Shown: piece by piece, positions 57,904 through 64,000 of the stretch
Numbering within the stretch: position 1 is the stretch's first letter
Layout of the letters: each line of letters starts with the position of its first letter
NCBI GenBank assembly: GCA_023375675.1
Contig: JALQBC010000046.1
Span: forward strand, 62,001-126,000
Direction of reading: 5' to 3'
DNA length: 64,000 bases
Source: Cytospora piceicola
Taxonomy: Eukaryota > Ascomycota > Sordariomycetes > Diaporthales > Cytosporaceae
Program-made: the position numbers and the translations under genes
Notes under the pieces: generated by a model
The model's input: the letters and a program-made list of their open reading frames with translations, nothing else
What the model was told of the DNA's origin: nothing
Database searches by the model: none

Positions 57904-58629
57904 CTATACCTCAAATAGAGGTCCAGACCCGCGCTCTGCGCCAGTATGTTCCGAGCCTGCAGCAATGGCATATCGTTAGCACCTCATTCAACAACCCAAC
58001 AGGGACCTCATATTCCGAAACTTGCCAGTGCTCGCGCTTCACTCACCGCCATCCTCCGACATGTGGTCATCATCACCATCCTCGTCGGCGTCGGCGTCGG
58101 CATCATCGTTGTCGTCACCATCTGCCATCTCAAAGTCCTCACCCAGATCCCTCTCCTCGTCCACATCCCCAGAGGCCTTGGAGGTGGCCGGGCCGCTGCC
58201 ACCCGCAGCCTTCGCGGCGGCGGCGACAGCCTTCTTCTGCTGCTTTCCCGATCCGGGGGGCCTGCCACGGGGGCGATCAGACTTGGGCTTGGGCTTGGCC
58301 GGGGTCTTGGGGGCGTTGGGGTCCTTGGGGGGACGGCCGCGGCCGCGTCCTGTGGAGGGCTTGGTGACCTTGGCCGGGGTCACGCTGCTGGGGTCCTTGG
58401 GGGGACGGCCACGGCCGCGTCCCGTCGAGGGCTTGGCCAGCTTGGACTGAGGCACGCCGCTAGGATCCTTGGGGGGGCGTCCGCGTCCGCGCTTGGGAGT
58501 GGTGGATGGGTCAGCCGGCGTGGACTTCGTCTCGGCGGCATTGCTCTCGACGGGTGTGCTCTCCGCGGTATCGGCATCGCTCTTTCTTGGGCGACCGCGG
58601 GTACGGCCTGCGGGCTTGGTGGGTGCCAT
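57904..58629 (-). CDS. AT-hook DNA-binding protein (HMGA-like)
   Basis: Starts at 58629 (MAPTKPAGRTRGRPRK). Five AT-hooks with the GRP core are visible: RTRGRPRK, KRGRGRPPK, two copies of GRGRGRPPKDP, and RPRGRPPG. The three central hooks sit in near-identical repeats of about 24 residues (PSTGRGRGRPPKDPSSV...). A highly acidic Asp/Glu tail follows, as in HMGA proteins; such proteins bind the minor groove of AT-rich DNA. I place a 90-nt intron at 58046-57957 (GTGAGT, GTGCTAAC branch, GCTGCAG), which gives 211 residues ending GPLFEV. If it is retained, the protein ends at 58039 with 196 residues (DGGE). Both forms keep all hooks. Confidence 0.82.
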
Positions 58630-60168
58630 GTTGATTGATGATGGGTTCGTTTATGCTTCCGAGAGATATCGTAGTTTGTAGGGAAATGACGAGAAGCGCA
58701 TTCACCGCCAGAGAGTATGAAGGCGAGGTCGCAAAGATTGCAAGGCGGATAGTGGAATGGATAATCCGAGATGGAAGTACCAAAGTAGAAGGTGACTTGT
58801 CTGTTGACTCCCAGATCTGGAAATGCAGAGTATGTAGTGTAGCTTGAGCTTAGCTTTGTTCTACGCGTCGCGTACAAACTGGCCCCCCAGCCTTCAAACA
58901 ACATATGCTTACTAAGCAGCCTGATATCCTTAACACTTATCCTTGGCATGGCACACTAAGTACTTAGGTATCTTCAATCCTTAGAACTCCCAAGCCGAAT
59001 GAATGAATGAATGATGAGACTCAAGTATCTGGGTCAAACTATGCATACATTTCAGGTTCTAAACATTCCAATCTGTACTGTAAAACTCTGGAAATTGTCT
59101 GGTCCAATGACAAAAACTCCTTCGTCGTACCGCCATTGAAGATATCGTACCATTGGCCAAAGGGTTGTATCATGAACTCTGCAGGTGGCCGGTGCTGGCC
59201 GCTACACACAATGTACGTCTGATGAGGCTAACAACAAGTTGGACTGGCCAAAAGCGTTTCTCCTTCGTGTCCCTCCTTCTACTTCTCGGTTTCTCACTTC
59301 CAAGAATGTATACGAAGGCATAGTCATGTGTCCTCATGGTTGCCTTCCAAGGTTGGTTACAGTGGCACCATCAGCACTTTTAAGCCACCAAGTCAAGCCT
59401 GCCTTGGCTTGTGAACAAGGTTATTGCATAAATCGCTAAGATGTCTGCTGCATCGGGGAGCGCCATGCTCCTCAAAGGGACCGTCTCAGACAAGTCCGGT
59501 ATTCATGACAGAGAATGGCGCAGGCGACCAGTGACGCCCTCGCTAAGTCAACTATGATATGGCAGTGATCAAGGCAAGTATTCCGCCTCTCGCAATTCTA
59601 CTCAGGAATCTTGCTATGTCCCCTTAGACGACGCCCTAAAGCTCATCGACAACCAGACGCAAGCCTTCCAATCTTGCTTTTAGCCCGGGGCCACAATGAA
59701 AAGCCGAGTCATGGACACTGTATAACATGAGCAGTTGGTCGCGCCGGTCTGTTCAGACAGTTTGAAACGGTCGAGCGCGCGTTGATCATCACATTTGGAC
59801 GCCATTCATCGAACTTTTTGAACTTCCAAGGTTGTCTCAGGCCCAAGTGCGGTCGTTTGCAAGCCGCTCAAAGAGGATTAAATCGGTTAGCGCAGGGAAA
59901 GGGGGTCACTCGTTTCGCTCGGCCGGCACCCAGTTCGTCCCGCCGGAACAGCGAAAAGGTTTTGCCGAATTGACGCACGGGCCATCCGAAATCTTAGCGG
60001 GTTGCGACCGCACCAAAAAAAAGCTGCAGCCGTTTGCCAACGCCCGCGAGGAAGAGAGAGAGCAGAATCCACCTTGTCCACCCGCGCCTTCTCGTCAACC
60101 TCAACGCCTCGTCAAAACCGATTCTCACGAACTCGACTCCCTCCCTCGAGAAATTTTCATAAATCAAA
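58630..60168. promoter_or_regulatory. Divergent promoter region AT-hook gene / RPS28
   Basis: A 1.5-kb region without a supported gene; open frames on both strands are short and featureless. The last 200 bp have the pyrimidine-rich leader expected for a ribosomal protein gene. A run of ATGA repeats lies near 58997-59014. Confidence 0.5.
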
Positions 60169-60543
60169 ATGGATTCCTCCAAGCAGCCCGTCAAGCTCGT
60201 GAAGGTCACTCGTGTCCTCGGCCGTACCGGTACGGAAAAAGCCACCTCGCCCCCGGCCACACGCTGGAGGGTCGCATGAGGAACAGGGAACGGATGGCTA
60301 ATTTTTGATGGAAAAACAGGCTCTCGCGGTGGTGTTACCCAGGTTCGCGTCGAGTTCATGGACGACCAGACCCGATCGATCATCCGTAACGTCAAGGGAC
60401 CCGGTACGAACAAATCCTGGAGAATGATGAAGTTTCATGGGGATCGGGAGGGGAAATGCTGACAATTATGGTTCTGAACAGTTCGCGAGAACGACATCCT
60501 CTGCCTCCTCGAGTCCGAGCGTGAAGCCCGCCGCCTGAGGTAA
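60169..60543 (+). CDS. RPS28: 40S ribosomal protein S28 (eS28)
   Basis: Three exons (60169-60229, 60320-60403, 60482-60543) give 68 residues: [20 protein letters not shown], then [20 protein letters not shown], then [20 protein letters not shown]. This is the complete, very conserved eS28 of the small ribosomal subunit, located at the mRNA exit region. Both introns (90 and 78 nt) are phase 1 with GTACG donors; intron 1 contains an in-frame stop, so splicing is required. The gene is too short for simple ORF finding and is recognised only after splicing. Confidence 0.97.
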
Positions 60544-62003
60544 ACAATCCTCTTAAGAATGGCGCAAGGGAATGGAAAAGTTGTGGGGAAGTCGGGGGGT
60601 GCAATAACATCGGCCGCAAGGGTGTTATGTCTGGCAGCATAGGGAACGGTTCTCTTTCTGGGCATATCCTTTACGGAAGGAGGAAGATCGACCGTCTCAT
60701 GATGATGAGCGACGCCAACAACACCTGTTTGAGGGGCCTCGGGTCTTATTTCTAGAGGAGGAGTCCCGGATCAACTGGAATTGCGAATTTTCAAAAACAA
60801 GCACGAATCACACAACCATCTTCCCCCGACCGACATACAATGGCTACGAATTTGCGAACTTGCGAACTGTGATGGCTGTGACATGTCAACGGGGGGATGC
60901 ATTGGAGTGGAGATCTGGTATTACTGATTTTGACAGATACGACGATTTCCGATACCCAAGCGACTGGGCCCGATCGACATGAAGGACGCGGATCGCCAGA
61001 CAGTCACGCCGACACCGACTTCGTCCACACAAGCACCACTGTTGAGCTCATCGCAGCCATCGAAACCTCGCTGAGTGCCACGCTGGCATTTTTACCGCTT
61101 TTGCAACCTGCGACGGAAACGTGCTGCTCGACTTTTGTCTTGGGCCAGGTTACTGGCAGCGATGCGGGTCCAACCAAGCAATTCGTCTTCAGCAATAGTC
61201 AGCCACATGGGACACAAGCAGCTCGAACGGGACTGAAACCACGATCAACGGTATCGGAGGACTACGCTGAGAGTTCGACAAACGACAGCCGCATCCACAT
61301 TGTCAGGTGCCAGTTGGAGCAGTGCACTGAGCACAACTACGACCGACTGCGCAGCCACAGCATGCGCCAGGCTTCGAAAGACGAGCACGGGTTCGTTCCA
61401 ATCTTGACCAAGAGATCTTCTAGCTGCTCGTTATGTTCAGATTGTGCACGGAACATCATATCATTTGAGTCTTGGGCGCGAGTCTTGTGTTTGTCGCGGA
61501 TTTGTAATACAGCGAATTCTCACAATCAAGGACGTTGCACCCACGTCTGCAGGACAGGTTACTTGGTAAGCCACAATTGGCAGGAGATTTGATGGGAGTT
61601 GTTGAGGATTGCATTTTGGGGCCACAGTCCCTTTATCGTAACCGAATGTCATGCGCGTATCTTAAACATCGCGATGATATTTCGTGAAGTATCTCAATGC
61701 ACCATTATCATTGTATGCCGTTCAAAAAATGCTGCAAAGACCGCACGCACTAGCCATGCAATTATACAATTGCTTTTGATGCCATACTGTACATGTACCA
61801 ACGTAGAATAACAGGTCTTTTCCGGACCCCAAACTCATCCTCTCCCTAACTCCTATACCCGCAGCAATACCCAAGCAGGCTGCGTATGCGGAGACACGCC
61901 CCAAAGCATGTAGCTCCAATCGATGCGCCCACCCTCGGATGAGGTCCCACCTCGGGGTGGCCCCCACGCCGGCCCCCCTCTCTCGCCTTCCGGCTGGCGT
62001 TTC
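60544..62003. other. Convergent intergenic region RPS28 / IRC22
   Basis: 1.46 kb. A 231-codon plus-strand frame (60897-61592) is Ser/Thr-rich with scattered Cys and matches nothing I know; I do not call it. Otherwise AT-balanced flanking DNA. Confidence 0.5.
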
Positions 62004-63024
62004 CTACTCGGTAGCCTTCTTCGACTTGGTCCGCTTGGTGGCGGGGCGGCTGATGTGGTGCTCGGGGATCCAGCTCTCGTCATAGCTCTTGTCGGCGCCG
62101 GTGGCGACACCGGTGGACTCGGAGCCAGACAGGGGCTCGACGACCTCGACGGGCTTCTTGCCCTTCTTGACGGGCTTGGGGGCACGGCGGGCCTGGGGGA
62201 AGAGGGCCTCGATCCAGGTCTTGTACACGAAGTAGAGCGTGCCGCCGAAAATGCCAGTCAGGAAGAGGTAGAGGAAGATGCTGTGGTCTTGTCAGTCATG
62301 GACGTGGGGACGCAGAGTGGCGTGGATTGGGGCTCGCAACGTACATCTGGGGGTCAAAGATGCTGGTAGGGGGCTCGACGATGCTGGCAAGGCCGCTGTG
62401 GGCCTCGACCTGGAAGACCTGACCCTGAGGGCCGGACAGGACAGCGAGGAGGTTGATGACGACATCCTGGGGCTGCATGTCCAAGACGAACGAGAAGGGC
62501 AGGGACTGAGTCTCGCCGGCGGGGATCTCGACGTTGTAGCTGACGGCAGACAGGTTGCGGAGGACGCCAGCGCCCAGGGGCGCATCCTCGGGCAGAGGCT
62601 GGGTGGTGGCCAGCATCCCGCCGATGAAGGCAAGCTGGACCGGCCCGTCCTCCAGGTTCTGCACCTCAATGACCGCCCTCGTCGGGTTGCCGTTGACGAG
62701 CTTGACACCGAGGCTCGAGTCGGGGAAGTGTGTGGCGATGTCGACCTTCAGTTCGGGGACCGGGGCGCCGGTGTCAGGGTGAAGCTTCGCATCCTCTGGC
62801 TATTGTTTGATAAATGTCAGAATCCAAGTGTGACCTTCGATTGAGTGTGCCCCCTTGCCTGGGCGACAGCACGGCTTGCGGGAAGTCGTCTTGCGTCTTG
62901 CGCATAGCATAGCATCCATCACAGGGGGGAAATAGCAGGGAAGACATACATCAGCTTCTGCCGCGAAGACGGAGGCGACGCGCAGGGCCAACAGAGCGAG
63001 GGTCGAAAGCTTGAGGAGAGCCAT
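62004..63024 (-). CDS. IRC22: Irc22 / TRAP-alpha-like ER membrane protein
   Basis: Three exons (63024-62950, 62799-62345, 62280-62004) give 268 residues. A signal peptide is clear ([21 protein letters not shown]). The lumenal domain resembles the translocon-associated protein alpha subunit: [80 protein letters not shown] single membrane segment begins about residue 177 ([20 protein letters not shown]), and a Lys-rich cytosolic tail ends [10 protein letters not shown]. In fungi this family is annotated as Irc22; a role at the Sec61 translocon is inferred from TRAP-alpha. Start and borders are supported by frame and by the signal peptide. Confidence 0.92.
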
Positions 63025-63719
63025 GGTGAATAGTAAGAACCGGGGGACAGTGACGATTGGGAAGAAGGGGGTCCGCAAAGATCGAATGCTTTGTGGTGAT
63101 GGTTGAGAGCTTCGAGGTTCAGCTTTCCTTCGGTCAGAAAAGAAAGCTTCCAATTGAAGATGTGGCCTTCCACTTGCCTTGCTGCAGCGTCGCGCCACTT
63201 GCCGGGGGCAGCCCACCCTGCACATGTGCCCACATGCGCACTGTCTCGCTCCAATTGGGTACAACGAATGGAGCTCTCAGACCCACTGCAGGTCAACTGG
63301 TGTCAGCATGCCAGGGGACCCTTTCAATCTGAATGTTCAGAACGTCTTTTTCGTGGCTTCTTCTTCATTCTTCGCTCAGGGTGAGACTTGTATTAACCTG
63401 CACTTGAGGCCCTGTAGTCTCGCTCATTATCATCAAGGTCCGCAATATCACCGCGAAAGCCTCCCAGCTTCTTGCAGTCATCAGGTCCTGACAGTCGCTA
63501 CTCTGTTTAACAGCTTCCGGGCTACGAGCGGTGCGGACCTCACTCGAACTGGGCCCGGCTGAAGACATTGCTGGGGTTGAAAGATCGCCATGCTTCTGAT
63601 TACAAGTTGCGAACTACCTATACTGACTACCTAGGTATCTACCTAAGTAGGTTGGCGCATGATGAAAGTGGTGGGCAGCCATCGCTGACTCAAAACCACG
63701 CTTTTCTAGTCTGCGCTAT
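63025..63719. promoter_or_regulatory. Upstream region of IRC22, 3' flank of the hydrolase
   Basis: A 695-bp spacer. It contains TACCTAGGTA at 63628-63637. No gene seen. Confidence 0.5.
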
Positions 63720-64000
63720 CTATTTGGATGGGATCACGGGGAGAGTCACATAGTTCTCCAGGCCTTCTCCGAAGTGGATATGGTTCAAGCCCGACAGTAT
63801 CGTTGGAGATCTACTTTGAGTCAGTTCCCAGTTTGGGTCTCGGGAATGGAATCCAATCTTACCTGTCGACATCTCCATTGTGCTGGAACACGCCTGAACC
63901 TTGCGTGTCGCCGCTGGAAACCTCGAAGACGAGTTTGCCGCCCTGGTCCACGACGACGTTGGTCGGCCAGATTTCAACATCAACGGGGTACACCTCGCCG
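63720..64000 (-). CDS. CocE/NonD-family hydrolase, C-terminal part (cut by window edge)
   Basis: Only the last two coding segments are present (64000-63863 and 63813-63720, intron 49 nt). They encode VYPVDVEIWPTNVVVDQGGK, LVFEVSSGDTQGSG, then GLNHIHFGEGLENYVTLPVIP and the stop. These are typical of the C-terminal jelly-roll domain of X-Pro dipeptidyl-peptidase/CocE-type hydrolases (peptidase S15 family). The catalytic alpha/beta-hydrolase domain and the start lie beyond base 64000, so substrate cannot be judged. Confidence 0.85.
   Translation of the reverse strand, partial: ARCTPLMLKSGRPTSSWTRAANSSSRFPAATRKVQACSSTMEMSTGKIGFHSRDPNWELTQSRSPTILSGLNHIHFGEGLENYVTLPVIPSK

Overview
This window is nuclear DNA of a filamentous ascomycete, most likely a Sordariomycete; I cannot name the genus. 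The evidence is short spliceosomal introns (mostly 44-175 nt) with GT(A/G)NGT donors, CTAAC-like branch points and YAG acceptors. Gene content agrees: a fungal-rhodopsin-type membrane protein, a Zn(II)2Cys6 factor, a cystinosin homologue, POT1 and a UreD urease accessory protein. No operons, CRISPR arrays, insertion sequences or intact transposons are visible.

Layout. 0-10.7 kb: UBC7 ubiquitin-conjugating enzyme (+), a rhodopsin-domain membrane protein (-), a repeat-rich gap, cystinosin (-), and a calcium-regulated mitochondrial aspartate/glutamate carrier (-). 10.7-21 kb: a B-type cyclin (-) and then about 6.4 kb with no supportable gene, which is the upstream region and leader of a Zn-cluster protein (+, 21.06-23.17 kb). 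25-31 kb: kynurenine formamidase (-) and a Dug3-type glutamine amidotransferase (-). 30.6-37.8 kb: an auxilin/Swa2 homologue (+), RNA polymerase III subunit Rpc4 (-) and UreD (+). 38-45 kb: a tRNA-like hairpin, importin alpha (-) and POT1 (+). 45.3-54 kb: cohesin subunit Scc3 (-) and a UBA-RWD DEAH helicase (-). 54.5-64 kb: an orphan Pro-rich protein (+), an aprataxin-like Hnt3 (+), an AT-hook protein (-), ribosomal protein eS28 (+), the TRAP-alpha-like ER protein Irc22 (-) and the 3' end of a CocE/NonD hydrolase (-).

The genes are mainly housekeeping and do not form a visible pathway cluster. Several neighbours serve chromosome biology (POT1, Scc3, Hnt3, AT-hook protein), but I infer no functional linkage from that. 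I found no clear new multi-gene system. The most interesting non-routine signals are: a family of TACCTAGGTA-type palindromes confined to intergenic DNA; sharply bounded blocks of GC-saturated coding sequence, some beginning or ending inside an exon; a tRNA-like unit inside a long inverted repeat; splice-site ambiguities that could yield alternative POT1, carrier and AT-hook proteins; and an orphan protein with a folded-looking core. Exon borders were set by eye from splice signals, reading frame and family conservation; each multi-exon model sums to a whole number of codons.
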